Assembly: GCA_016220005.1 (NCBI GenBank)
Contig: JACRIV010000113.1
Span: 70,059 to 117,057, forward strand
Source: Deltaproteobacteria bacterium
Lineage (GTDB): Bacteria; Desulfobacterota; Deferrimicrobia; Deferrimicrobiales; Deferrimicrobiaceae
Length of the DNA stretch: 46,999 nucleotides
Reading direction: 5' to 3'
The translations under genes were made by a program, and so were the position numbers. Of the stretch, positions 1-9,488 are shown in pieces; within the stretch, counting starts at the first letter, position 1, and each line of letters starts with the position of its first letter. The notes below the pieces were generated by a model. The model was not told where the DNA came from and did not search any database. It worked only from the letters and a program-made list of their open reading frames with translations.

Positions 1-72
1 CGGTCGGAGTCGCGCATGCTCTCCCTCTCCGCGTTCTTCCGGCGCGCGCCCGTCAGGACCGAAAAGAAATGA
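1..72 (+). CDS. C-terminal tail of an upstream gene, probably lptF (partial)
   Basis: An open frame enters from the left edge and ends at TGA 70-72, giving 23 residues that finish in RTEKK. The stop overlaps the lptG ATG at 69 (ATGA), the usual sign of translational coupling. In Gram-negative bacteria the gene directly before lptG is commonly lptF, its sister permease in the LptB2FG exporter, so lptF is the best guess. That is inference from position; the visible tail is too short to identify on its own. Confidence 0.45.
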   Translation, partial: RSESRMLSLSAFFRRAPVRTEKK

Positions 73-1142
73 CGATCCTCTCCCGATACGTCCTCCGGGA
101 GTTCTTCCGGATGGCGGCCGCCTGCATCCTGGGGTTCCTCGCGCTCTTCCTCGTGATCGACTTCATCGAGGCGGCCGACGAGCTCATCCGGTACCATGCC
201 ACCGCCGGGGAGATGCTCCGGTACTACCTGTTCCGCGTCCCGGGCGCCTTTTACATGATCGCCCCGGTCGGGGTGCTGATGGCGGTGCTGATCACCGTCT
301 CCCTTCGGGCCAGGTCGAACGAGCTCACCGCGATGTTCACCGGGGGGATCAGCCCCCTCCGGGTGTTCGCCCCGATGATCGCCGGGTGCGCCCTCGTCTC
401 GGTCCTGACCCTCGCCAGCTCGGAGATCCTCGCCCCCCAGGCCAACCGGAAGGCGCGGGAGATCGCGCGGATGCGGATCCGGCCAGGGCGGGTGGCCGCC
501 CAGTTCTCGCTCAACCGGTACTGGATGCGGGGGGAGAACGCCATCCTCTCCGCCCAGGTGATCGACATGCAGAACCGCGTGCTGCACGGGTTCCAGTACC
601 TGGAGATCGACCGCGACTTCCGCCTCGTCCGCAGCGTCGATGCGCGAACCGCCGCGTTCGGAGGGGAGGGGAAATGGCTGCTCAAGAACGGGAGGGAGAG
701 ACCCCTCGGGGCGGACCTTCGGGCGGCCCCCTTCACGGAGAAGGAGTTCGCCTTCGCCGAGACGATCCAGGGCTTCCTGGATGGAGAAACCCCGCCCGAG
801 GAGATGACCTACGAGCGGCTCTCCCGCTACATCGGAGACTCGCACGCCAGGGGATACGACGTCCGCCGCTACGAGGTGGACCTGCACGCCAAGCTGTCGT
901 ACCCGCTGCTGAACATCATCATAAGCCTGATCGCCATCCCCCTCGCCCTGCGCACTCCCCGCTCGGGAGGGGTGTGGAGGAGCATCGGCACGGGGCTCCT
1001 GATCGGCTTCGTCTGCTGGATGGCTCTCTCCGCCTCCCTGTCCATGGGGAGGAAGGCGATGCTGCCGCCGATTCTGGCCGCGTGGCTCCCCGACCTCCTC
1101 TTCGCCCTCGGCGGGATCGTGTATTACCGCATCAAAGAATAA
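69..1142 (+). CDS. lptG: LPS export ABC transporter permease LptG (YjgP/YjgQ family)
   Basis: A 357-residue inner-membrane permease that with LptF and the ATPase LptB extracts lipopolysaccharide from the inner membrane and passes it to LptC/LptA. Hydrophobic segments appear near residues 14-32, 57-80 and 97-118, followed by a large periplasmic domain (about 120-270) and three C-terminal helices (about 275-295, 305-325, 332-352). This is the six-helix plus beta-jellyroll plan of the YjgP/YjgQ family, at normal length. The ATG overlaps the preceding stop as ATGA. The partner genes lptB, lptA and lptC lie on the opposite strand at 13327-15156. The LptF/LptG distinction rests on being the second gene of the pair. 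Confidence 0.9.
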   Translation: MTILSRYVLREFFRMAAACILGFLALFLVIDFIEAADELIRYHATAGEMLRYYLFRVPGAFYMIAPVGVLMAVLITVSLRARSNELTAMFTGGISPLRVFAPMIAGCALVSVLTLASSEILAPQANRKAREIARMRIRPGRVAAQFSLNRYWMRGENAILSAQVIDMQNRVLHGFQYLEIDRDFRLVRSVDARTAAFGGEGKWLLKNGRERPLGADLRAAPFTEKEFAFAETIQGFLDGETPPEEMTYERLSRYIGDSHARGYDVRRYEVDLHAKLSYPLLNIIISLIAIPLALRTPRSGGVWRSIGTGLLIGFVCWMALSASLSMGRKAMLPPILAAWLPDLLFALGGIVYYRIKE

Positions 1143-1214
1143 GCCGGGAGAACGGCAACGGGGGGGATGACCCCCCCGATCCTTTCAAGGAGGGGAATCC
1201 TTTTATCTCCCGGC
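1143..1214. terminator. Nested palindrome between convergent lptG and ahcY, possible bidirectional terminator
   Basis: The region between the convergent genes contains a perfect outer stem, GCCGGGAGA (1143-1151) with TCTCCCGGC (1206-1214). It encloses a hairpin of seven G (1160-1166), loop ATGA, and seven C (1171-1177). There is no long T run right after the stem on either strand, so classical intrinsic termination is uncertain. The position between two convergent stops suits a bidirectional transcription barrier. The remaining bases to 1269 show nothing recognisable. Confidence 0.45.
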
Positions 1215-1269
1215 ATCTAGTATAGATGAAAATCGGGAGCCGTTCGTCGCGTCCGGAGAGCACGTTTTC

Positions 1270-2766
<1,497 letters not shown>

Positions 2767-2770
<4 letters not shown>

Positions 2771-3933
2771 GCTTTGTACCCGGTGTGCTTGCGCAGCGCT
2801 CCGGCCTTGTCGGTCCTCTCCCAGGTGAATTCCGGAAGTTCCCGCCCGAAGTGCCCGAGCGCCGCGGTCTTCTGGTAGATCGGCCGGAGGAGGTCCAGCG
2901 TCTTCGTGATCATTCCGGGGCGGAGGTCGAAGGTGTCCCGGATCGCCCGTGCGATCTTCTCCTCGGGGATCCGCGCCGTGCCGAACGTGTCCACCAGCAC
3001 CGAGACCGGCTCCGCGACGCCGATCGCATAGGCGAGCTCGACCTCGCACTTCCCGGCGAGCCCCGCCGCCACCACGTTTTTCGCCACGTACCGGGCCATG
3101 TACGCCGCGCCCCGGTCCACCTTGGAGGGGTCCTTGCCCGAGAAGGCCCCGCCGCCGTGGCGGCTGTACCCGCCGTAGGTGTCGACGATGATCTTCCGGC
3201 CGGTCAGCCCGGTGTCCCCGTGGGGGCCGCCCACCACGAAGCGGCCGGTGGGATTGATGTAATACTTCACCTTCTTCGACAGCAGGCTCCCGGGGATCGC
3301 CTTCTTGATCACTTCCTCGACGATCCCTTCGGTGAGGTCCTTTCGGCTCACGTCCTCGGCATGCTGGGCCGAGCAGACCACCGCGGTCACCTCCCGGGGA
3401 ACGCCGTCCACGTATCGCACGGTCACCTGGCTCTTCCCGTCCGGCCGCAGCCAGGCAAGCACTTTCTTCTCCCGCGCCTCGGTGAGCCTCGCGCAGATCT
3501 TGTGGGCGAAGGAGATCGGCATCGGCATCAGCTCCTTCGTTTCGTCGCAGGCGAACCCGAACATCATCCCCTGGTCCCCCGCTCCCTGCTTCTCTTCCGC
3601 GCCCCGGTCCACGCCCCGCGCGATGTCGGCGGACTGCCGGTCGATCGCCGTGACCACGGCGCAGTTGTGGGCGTCGAACCCCTTGGTGTTGCCGGTGTAG
3701 CCGATGTCGGTCACGGTCCGGCGCACCAGGCCGGGAATGTCGAGCAGCGCGGTCGTCGTGATCTCGCCCGCCACGATGACCAGGCCCGTGGTCACCATCG
3801 TCTCGCACGCCACGCGGCCGCGCGGATCCTGCCGGATGACCTCATCGAGGACCGCGTCCGATATCTGGTCCGCGACCTTGTCGGGATGCCCTCCGGTCAC
3901 CGACTCCGATGTGAAGAGGAACTCTTTCTTCAT
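2767..3933 (-). CDS. metK: S-adenosylmethionine synthetase (methionine adenosyltransferase)
   Basis: Makes S-adenosylmethionine from methionine and ATP in the cytoplasm. The 388-residue protein starts [19 protein letters not shown] with the ATP-binding GHPDK, and carries [12 protein letters not shown], the metal- and phosphate-binding region of the family. It has the canonical three-repeat length. The ATG at 3933 is preceded by AGGAG at a good distance. It sits between ptsI and ahcY and forms a SAM-cycle pair with ahcY. Its TAA stop coincides with the end of repeat copy A, so the last bases of the gene are shared with the element. No SAM riboswitch is visible in the short leader. Confidence 0.97.
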
Positions 3934-3982
3934 GCCGCGACGCTCCTGTATGGGGGAATTGACTAAGCTCGCGGATTATACG

Positions 3983-5722
3983 TCAAAAACGCTCTTCGGG
4001 AAATAGGTCTTCCAGCTTCTTCCGGAGAATCTTCCCGATCTCCTCCGCGGTCCCGTGGAGCAGCAGGCCGGAGACGAACTCCTTCGCCTCGTAGGCCACC
4101 GATTTCCGGAGGATCCGCTTGACCCGGGGGATCGATGTCGCGTTCATGCTGAGTTCGTCCATCCCCAGGCCCAGGAGGACGTAGGCATACAGGGGCTCGC
4201 CGGCCATCTCTCCGCACATCGACACAGGGATCCTGGCGTCGTGGGCCCCCTCGACGGTGCGGCGCACCAGCCGCAGGATCGCAGGGTGCAGCGGCTCGTA
4301 GAGGTACGAGACGTGCTCGTTCACGCGGTCGATGGCCAGGGCGTACTGGATCAGGTCGTTGGTCCCGATGCTGAAGAAATCGACCTCCCTTGCCAGCAGG
4401 TCGGCGACCATCGCCGCGGAAGGGATCTCCACCATGATCCCCACGGGCATCTCCTTGTCGAAGGCGATCCGCTTCCTGCGCAGCTCGGCCCTCGCCTCCT
4501 CGACGAGGGCCAGGGCCGCCCGCAGCTCACCCACCCCGGAGATCATCGGGAACATCATCCGGACCATCCCGTGGGACGACGCCCGCAGGATGGCGCGCAC
4601 CTGGGCCTTGAAGATCTCCTTCTCTTTCAGGCAGAACCGGATCGCCCGGAGGCCCATCGCGGGATTCATCTCGTCGGCCAGCTCGATCTGGGAGGCGAAC
4701 TTGTCCCCGCCCAGGTCCAGGGTCCGGATAGTGACGGGATGGCGGGCGAACTTCTCCGTCACCTTCCGGTAGGTCTGAAAATGCTCCTCCTCCGAAGGGA
4801 GGTCCTTCCGGTTGAGGAACAGGAACTCCGTCCGGTACAGCCCCACCCCTTCCGCCCCGCTCCGGAGCGCGGCGTCCGCCTCCTCGGCGAACTCGATATT
4901 GGCGTGGAGCCGGAGCGTCCTGCCGTCCCGGGTAACGGCCGGGAGCCTGGCGAACCTGGAGAGGTCGCGGATCCGGAGAGAGTACTCCTTCCGCTTTTCC
5001 GTGTACTCGCGGATCGCCTCGGGCGTGGGCCGCAGGATGACGATCCCCTCCTCCCCGTCGACGATGATCTCGTCGGGCTCGGCGAACTCGTCGGTCACCC
5101 GCTCGAGACCCACCACCGCGGGGATCCCGAGGGAGCGCGCGGTGATCGCCGTGTGGGAGGTCTTGCTCCCCACGTCCGTGGCGAACGCCAGGACGGGGCT
5201 CTTGAGGATCTGGGCGGTGTCCGCCGGGGAGAGGTCGTGGGCGATCACGATCACGGCGTCCCGGATGGCGGCGACCGAGTCGACGGGCCTGCCGGCGAGG
5301 TTCTCGAGCACACGATGGCCGATCTGCCGCAGGTCGTGCCCCCGCTCGCGGAGGTACTGGTCCTCGATGCGATGGAAGGTCTCCAGGAGGTTCTGGAGGA
5401 CCTTGTTGAACGCCCAGTCCGCCTTGAACTGGTTCTCCCGGATGAGGCGGACCGTCTGGTCGATGAGCATCGAGTCCTCGAGGAGCGCCAGGTGGACGGA
5501 GAGGATCTGGTAGTGCTCGGAGGAGTGGTCCTTCACCCCCTCGCGGATCCCGCGGATCTGCTCCTTGGACCGGTTCACCGCGCGCAGGAACGCGGAAACC
5601 TCCTCTTCGACCTTTTCGCGGAGGACCGTCGAGTGGACGGAGCTGGGCAGCGCCCGGGAAAGGAAAAAGCCCCGGCCTATGGCCACGCCGGCGGATGCGG
5701 GGATCCCGTGCATCACCTTCAT
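3983..5722 (-). CDS. ptsI: PTS enzyme I (phosphoenolpyruvate-protein phosphotransferase)
   Basis: Takes phosphate from phosphoenolpyruvate and passes it to HPr, starting the PTS phosphorelay. From ATG 5722 the protein is 579 residues and begins MKVMHGIPASAGVAIG, the usual family start. The active-site histidine is His190 in GSKTSHTAITARS. The C-terminal PEP-binding barrel shows YRTEFLFL, RTLDLGGDK and the conserved cysteine in MCGEMAGEP. A GTG at 5746 with AGGA upstream would add eight residues and cannot be excluded; I prefer 5722 because GGGGGA lies nine bases before it. It directly follows ptsH, so the general PTS proteins are encoded together with the sugar-specific enzyme II genes. Confidence 0.95.
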   Translation of the reverse strand: MKVMHGIPASAGVAIGRGFFLSRALPSSVHSTVLREKVEEEVSAFLRAVNRSKEQIRGIREGVKDHSSEHYQILSVHLALLEDSMLIDQTVRLIRENQFKADWAFNKVLQNLLETFHRIEDQYLRERGHDLRQIGHRVLENLAGRPVDSVAAIRDAVIVIAHDLSPADTAQILKSPVLAFATDVGSKTSHTAITARSLGIPAVVGLERVTDEFAEPDEIIVDGEEGIVILRPTPEAIREYTEKRKEYSLRIRDLSRFARLPAVTRDGRTLRLHANIEFAEEADAALRSGAEGVGLYRTEFLFLNRKDLPSEEEHFQTYRKVTEKFARHPVTIRTLDLGGDKFASQIELADEMNPAMGLRAIRFCLKEKEIFKAQVRAILRASSHGMVRMMFPMISGVGELRAALALVEEARAELRRKRIAFDKEMPVGIMVEIPSAAMVADLLAREVDFFSIGTNDLIQYALAIDRVNEHVSYLYEPLHPAILRLVRRTVEGAHDARIPVSMCGEMAGEPLYAYVLLGLGMDELSMNATSIPRVKRILRKSVAYEAKEFVSGLLLHGTAEEIGKILRKKLEDLFPEERF

Positions 5723-5752
5723 TTTCTGGCGTCCCCCGTTGGTCACAAAATC

Positions 5753-6067
5753 CTATTCCTCCCCGAACTTGCGCGCGATCAGCAGGCCGATGGCGTCCAC
5801 CGCCTGCGCCGCATCCGGGCCGTCGGCGCGAACCAGGATAAGGGAATCCTTGGGGGCGGCCAGCATCAGCACCCCCATGATACTTTTGCCGTTGACCTCC
5901 ATCTCGTCCTTGGAAAGCCGGATGTCCGAGGCGAACCGGTTGGCGAGATGGACGAGCTGCGCCGCGGCGCGCGCGTGCAATCCCAACCGGTTCATGATCT
6001 CGAACTGTCGGGTGACCGGCTGCGAACCCGTCTCCATTCCTCCTGGCCTCTCTTCCGAGCAGTTCAT
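5753..6067 (-). CDS. ptsH: PTS phosphocarrier protein HPr
   Basis: Small cytoplasmic phosphocarrier between enzyme I and the EIIA domains. Of 104 residues, His31 in GLHARAAA is the phosphorylated histidine, and Ser62 in NGKSIMGVLML is the regulatory serine targeted by HPr kinase. The His-to-Ser spacing of 31 is the same as His15/Ser46 of the family, so both forms of HPr phosphorylation are likely, in keeping with hprK at 9485. The ATG at 6067 overlaps the EIID stop (ATGA). An internal ATG at 6037 would remove the ten-residue N-terminal extension, but AGGAGG lies too close to it. Confidence 0.93.
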   Translation of the reverse strand: MNCSEERPGGMETGSQPVTRQFEIMNRLGLHARAAAQLVHLANRFASDIRLSKDEMEVNGKSIMGVLMLAAPKDSLILVRADGPDAAQAVDAIGLLIARKFGEE

Positions 6068-6822
6068 TGCAACAGGATCAGCGTGCCGATGATGAACAGG
6101 AACAGCAGTACCTCCGAGGGCGACACCGCCTTCCGGAACAGCACGGTGAGAAGGTGGACCGAAAGCGCCGCGATCAGGAAGAAGCCCAGCGCGGCCGCTC
6201 CTCCTCCGGTGAGGAAGGCCGTCCTGCTGCCGATCACTCCCGCGTAGGCCCCGCCCAGGACCGCCGCGAGCATCTTGCGGTCCTCGGTCCTGGCCGTGAA
6301 ACCCGCCCCTTTCAGGTACCGGACCGCGCTCTCCTCCCCCGCCATGCCGGCGGCGAACCCGCGGAGCCGGACCGGTATGTGCGACATGTTATAGAGCAGC
6401 AGGAGCGCGCCGATCCCGAGGAGGGGATGGACGAGGGCGAGGATCGCGCCCGCCGCGGAGGCCATGGGCTTCAGCGCCCCCCAGAAATAGGCGTCGCCGA
6501 TCGCTCCCAGCGAACCCATGAGCCCCACCTTGAACGTCCCGATCGCCCTGGGATCGGCCTCCCCCGCCGCCACTCGCTCCTCGATCCGCACCGCTGCGCC
6601 GAGGATCACCCCTCCCATTGCCGGCTGCGTGTTGAAGAACTCCAGGTGGCGCTTGATCGCCTTCGTAAGCTCTTCGGGGCGGCCGTTGTAGAAGTGGCGG
6701 AGCGCCGGCAGGATGCTGTAGGCGAAGCCCACGTTCTGCATCCCCTCGTAGTTCCAGCACCCCTGCAGCAGGAACTGGCGCAGCCACACGCTTCGACGGA
6801 ACGCCGTGTCCGGCCCCCTCAT
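6064..6822 (-). CDS. PTS mannose-family EIID component
   Basis: Membrane subunit of a mannose/fructose/sorbose-family PTS permease, forming the sugar channel with EIIC. The 252-residue protein shows the EIID signature near the N-terminus (FLLQGCWNYEGMQNVGFAYS), GDAYFWGALKP in the middle, and C-terminal hydrophobic helices ending IIGTLILLQ. The ATG at 6822 immediately follows the EIIC stop (TAGATG). The order EIIA-EIIB-EIIC-EIID-HPr-EI in transcription direction gives a self-contained phosphorelay. Substrate cannot be assigned from sequence; mannose, another hexose or an amino sugar are possible. Confidence 0.9.
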   Translation of the reverse strand: MRGPDTAFRRSVWLRQFLLQGCWNYEGMQNVGFAYSILPALRHFYNGRPEELTKAIKRHLEFFNTQPAMGGVILGAAVRIEERVAAGEADPRAIGTFKVGLMGSLGAIGDAYFWGALKPMASAAGAILALVHPLLGIGALLLLYNMSHIPVRLRGFAAGMAGEESAVRYLKGAGFTARTEDRKMLAAVLGGAYAGVIGSRTAFLTGGGAAALGFFLIAALSVHLLTVLFRKAVSPSEVLLFLFIIGTLILLQ

Positions 6823-7521
6823 CTATCCCACCCACCGGAAGAAGAGGGTTGCCCCGAAGACCGTCCCCATCGTCAGGTAGAACGCCGGCGCGGCCCGTTC
6901 GGTGCGGCTGCACGAGAACACCGACGCCGAGCCGATGAGAGGCAGCACGGGCATCATGGCGGCGAACCGGAGTTTGCTCGCGGGGCCGAACAGGGGGAGG
7001 AGGAACTTCGCCACGGCCACCCCCGCGCCGGTGAACAGGAGCGCCAGGGCCATCCCGGAGAGGGCGAAGAGCGACAGTCCGGCCAGCAGCCCGTGCTCCA
7101 CCGCCTGGGAGTCCCCGCGCTCGACCGACTCAACCGTGAGGGTGGCGATCCTCCCGTTGATGCGCCGCACGAAGCGGTCGGCGGACTTGCCGAGCTCCGC
7201 GCACGGCACCGACAGGAGCAGGATGGCGGTGTAGCTCCCCGCGTCGAGGCCGAGGGACGAGGACGCGACCGCCGCGGCGGCCCCGCCGAACATGGCGGCC
7301 CCCGTGTCGTCGGGCGGTATCGAGGCTCCCACGGGGAGGCGGGCAAGGTAGAGGAGCTCCAGCACCGCGCCCACCTGCGCGCCCGCCGCGAAGTTCCCGA
7401 ACAGGGCCCCCATCACGCTGGCCACCACGAGCGGCCGGTGGAGCATCAACTGGAACGCGGCGGTGCGGTCGAGGTAGGCGAGGCACCCCAGGGCAGCGGC
7501 CATTATGAACTGCCAGGCCAT
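6823..7521 (-). CDS. PTS mannose-family EIIC component
   Basis: Membrane permease subunit, 232 residues, almost entirely hydrophobic helices. It contains YLDRTAAFQLMLHRPLV near the start and the family segment LLYLARLPVGASIPPDD. I place the start at ATG 7521 (MAWQFIMAAALGC) because the upstream frame lies inside repeat copy C. There is no good Shine-Dalgarno before this ATG; the nearest purine-rich stretch (GGGA) is about 12 bases away, so the inserted element may have replaced the native ribosome-binding site. It is coupled to EIID downstream. Confidence 0.88.
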   Translation of the reverse strand: MAWQFIMAAALGCLAYLDRTAAFQLMLHRPLVVASVMGALFGNFAAGAQVGAVLELLYLARLPVGASIPPDDTGAAMFGGAAAAVASSSLGLDAGSYTAILLLSVPCAELGKSADRFVRRINGRIATLTVESVERGDSQAVEHGLLAGLSLFALSGMALALLFTGAGVAVAKFLLPLFGPASKLRFAAMMPVLPLIGSASVFSCSRTERAAPAFYLTMGTVFGATLFFRWVG

Positions 7522-7523
7522 TT

Positions 7524-7694
7524 CTAGTGTCCCGTCTCGCAAATAATCCGGCATTCGAGGCCCGCTGCATCCGCTCCGGCTTCGTTGCGCTCCCTCGCCG
7601 TACCACTGGCGAGTACGCCTCGGTCGCGCGCCTCGCCGGAAGCGGCGCATCGGTCCTCTCGGTGCATCGGCCTATTTGCGAGACGGAACACTCT
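7524..7694. repeat. Terminal-inverted-repeat element, copy C (EIIB-EIIC gap)
   Basis: About 170 bp placed exactly between the EIIB stop and the EIIC start. Left end AGTGTCCCGTCTCGCAAATA (7526-7545) and the reverse complement of the right end AGTGTTCCGTCTCGCAAATA (7673-7692) differ at one base over 20, or 3 over the 25-base ends. The inside is again palindromic (a CTGGCGAGTACGCC-type core). It shares the AGTGNNNCNNNTCRYAAATA end consensus with the copies at 2584, 10451 and 46708, but is a more diverged subfamily. Confidence 0.75.
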
Positions 7695-8170
7695 TACTCC
7701 CTCTCGGGCTCATAGGATGTCCCCGCCTCGAACGGCGTGGAGCGAACGTCGACGGCGACCCCCTTATGGCGGAAGCAGTGGACCGCGTCGAAATCCTCCG
7801 GCGAGAAGAACACCGACGGGGAGATCTCGACCTTGCCGGCGGCGTAGTGCAGGTTGCCGATGTTGACGGCGGAAAACCGGATGCCGGCGCGGTGGATCCG
7901 GAGGGCGTCCCCGAAGGTCGCGCACAGGAGGATCGCCTTCTCGCCGTGGCGGTCGATCTCTGCGAGTGCGTCGGCGACCTCGTCCAACCTGCAGAAGACG
8001 ACGCGGATCGAGCGGGGAACCGCCAGTTCCATGACCGACCGGAGAAACGCGTTGGAAGCAAGGTCTTCGTTGGCCACCACCAGGCAATCCGCTCCGGTGT
8101 GCGGCACCCAGGTCTCCACCACCTGCCCGTGAATCAGCCGGCAGTCCACCCGCACCAGCACCAGCGACAT
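7694..8170 (-). CDS. PTS mannose-family EIIB component
   Basis: Cytoplasmic phosphotransfer domain that takes phosphate from EIIA and gives it to the sugar during transport. The 158-residue length is typical of a free-standing EIIB of this family. The start MSLVLVRVDCRLIHGQVVE carries the phosphorylated His14 in the conserved RLIHGQV context, and the sequence VNIGNLHYAAGK follows in the C-terminal half. It starts two bases after the EIIA stop. The TAA stop (7694-7696) abuts repeat copy C. Confidence 0.92.
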   Translation of the reverse strand: MSLVLVRVDCRLIHGQVVETWVPHTGADCLVVANEDLASNAFLRSVMELAVPRSIRVVFCRLDEVADALAEIDRHGEKAILLCATFGDALRIHRAGIRFSAVNIGNLHYAAGKVEISPSVFFSPEDFDAVHCFRHKGVAVDVRSTPFEAGTSYEPERE

Positions 8171-8172
8171 CT

Positions 8173-8586
8173 CTACTTCTTCTCCACCCTTTTTTTCAGC
8201 ATATCACCGGGTATCGTGATGTTGCGCTGGCCGTACTCCTGGAGGTGCCGCGCCAAGTCGGGGAGCGACATCGTCGCACGGGCCATCGGCAGCTTGATCA
8301 TCATCGGGAGGTTGATCCCGGTCAGCACCTCGACCTGGTGGGTGCCCAGGAACGACAGCCCGATGTTGGAAGGAGTCCCCCCGAACATGTCCGTGAGGAG
8401 GAGCACACCCTTCCCGAGGTCGACCGTCCGGATCGCCCCCTCGACCGCCTTCCGGATCTCGTCCATCCCCATCTTCGGGTCGATGTCGACGGCGACCGAG
8501 TTCTCCACCTTCCCGACGATGATCTCCGCCGCCCGGAGAAGCTCGGTGGCCAGTCGGCCGTGCGAGATGACGACGATGCCGATCAT
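8173..8586 (-). CDS. PTS mannose-family EIIA component
   Basis: Cytoplasmic 137-residue domain that receives phosphate from HPr. It begins MIGIVVISHGRLATEL with the phosphorylated His9, and has the family loop LLTDMFGGTPSNIG. The start at ATG 8586 overlaps the rapZ stop (TAATG), which rules out the longer upstream open frame as native. Adjacent rapZ and hprK make it plausible that this EIIA also has a regulatory role; that is inference. Confidence 0.93.
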   Translation of the reverse strand: MIGIVVISHGRLATELLRAAEIIVGKVENSVAVDIDPKMGMDEIRKAVEGAIRTVDLGKGVLLLTDMFGGTPSNIGLSFLGTHQVEVLTGINLPMMIKLPMARATMSLPDLARHLQEYGQRNITIPGDMLKKRVEKK

Positions 8587-9488
8587 TATGATCTCCTGGC
8601 CGGGAGGGGGGAGCGCGCGAGGTCCCGATGCACCACGATGGGAGACGCCTGGCCTGCGAGGTCCTTCGCCAGGGCTTCCGCGACGGCCACCGAGCGGTGC
8701 CTCCCGCCCGTGCACCCGATCCCCAAGGTGAAATACGCCTTCCCTTCCTTTGTATAAAGCGGGAGCAGGAAATGCAAGAAGGAGGTCAGCAGGCGGTAGA
8801 ACCTCCGGGTGGTCTCTGCCTTCATGACGTAGTCCCGGACCCTCCGGTTCTGACCCGTGTACGCTTTCAGCTCGGGAACGAAGTTGGGGTTGGGAAGGAA
8901 CCGGACGTCCACGACCATGTCCGCGTCGAGGGGGATCCCGTACCGGTACCCGAACGAGACGATGCTGACCCGCAGCTCCCCGCCCTCTTCCCCGCGGAAG
9001 CGGCGCAGGAGCGCGTCGCGCAGTTGGTGGACGGTGAACTGGGAGGTGTTCAGCACCGTGTCGGCGATCTCACGGAGGGGGGAGAGCAGCCTCCTCTCCC
9101 GGGCGATCGATTCCTTCGCCCCCCCGCGCCCCGCGAGCGGGTGCTTCCGGCGGGTCTCGCTGTAACGGCGCAGCAAGACGTCGTCCTCGGCGTCCAGGAA
9201 CAGCACCTTGACGTCGTGGTGCTCCCGGCGGAGATCCTCGATCACCCTCGCGAAGTCCGGCAGAAACTCGCGCCCCCGCACGTCGGCCACGAGGGCGATC
9301 AGGGCGCCCTCCCCGCGGGCCTCGGTCACGATGTCCACGATCTTCGGCAGGAGGACGGACGGGAGGTTGTCCACGCAGAAATAACCGATGTCCTCGAACA
9401 CCTTCGTGGCCGTGCTCTTCCCCGATCCGGAGAGTCCCGTCACGATGACGACCCGCGCAAGGCGGTGGACGCTCTTGGCCGGGGTCAT
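8586..9488 (-). CDS. rapZ: RapZ/YvcJ-family nucleotide-binding adapter protein
   Basis: A 300-residue P-loop protein. In enterobacteria RapZ senses glucosamine-6-phosphate and directs RNase E to a small RNA; in other lineages its role is less clear. Walker A is GLSGSGKS (residues 18-25), followed by FEDIGYFCVDNLP, the family signature. The C-terminal domain has GIGCTGGRHRSVAVAE, the conserved Cys-His region. ATG 9488 overlaps the hprK stop as ATGA; the longer open frame upstream is a shadow of hprK. Its place between hprK and EIIA is the common rpoN-hpf-ptsN-rapZ neighbourhood with hprK inserted. Confidence 0.94.
   Translation of the reverse strand: MTPAKSVHRLARVVIVTGLSGSGKSTATKVFEDIGYFCVDNLPSVLLPKIVDIVTEARGEGALIALVADVRGREFLPDFARVIEDLRREHHDVKVLFLDAEDDVLLRRYSETRRKHPLAGRGGAKESIARERRLLSPLREIADTVLNTSQFTVHQLRDALLRRFRGEEGGELRVSIVSFGYRYGIPLDADMVVDVRFLPNPNFVPELKAYTGQNRRVRDYVMKAETTRRFYRLLTSFLHFLLPLYTKEGKAYFTLGIGCTGGRHRSVAVAEALAKDLAGQASPIVVHRDLARSPLPARRS

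Noticed and set aside
4055-6247. Long plus-strand open frame opposite ptsI and ptsH
   Set aside because: Rich in His, Asp, Arg and Leu as expected from the opposite strand of GC-rich genes; no family resemblance. Similar long shadows occur opposite pyrG, leuB, ilvB and ilvD.
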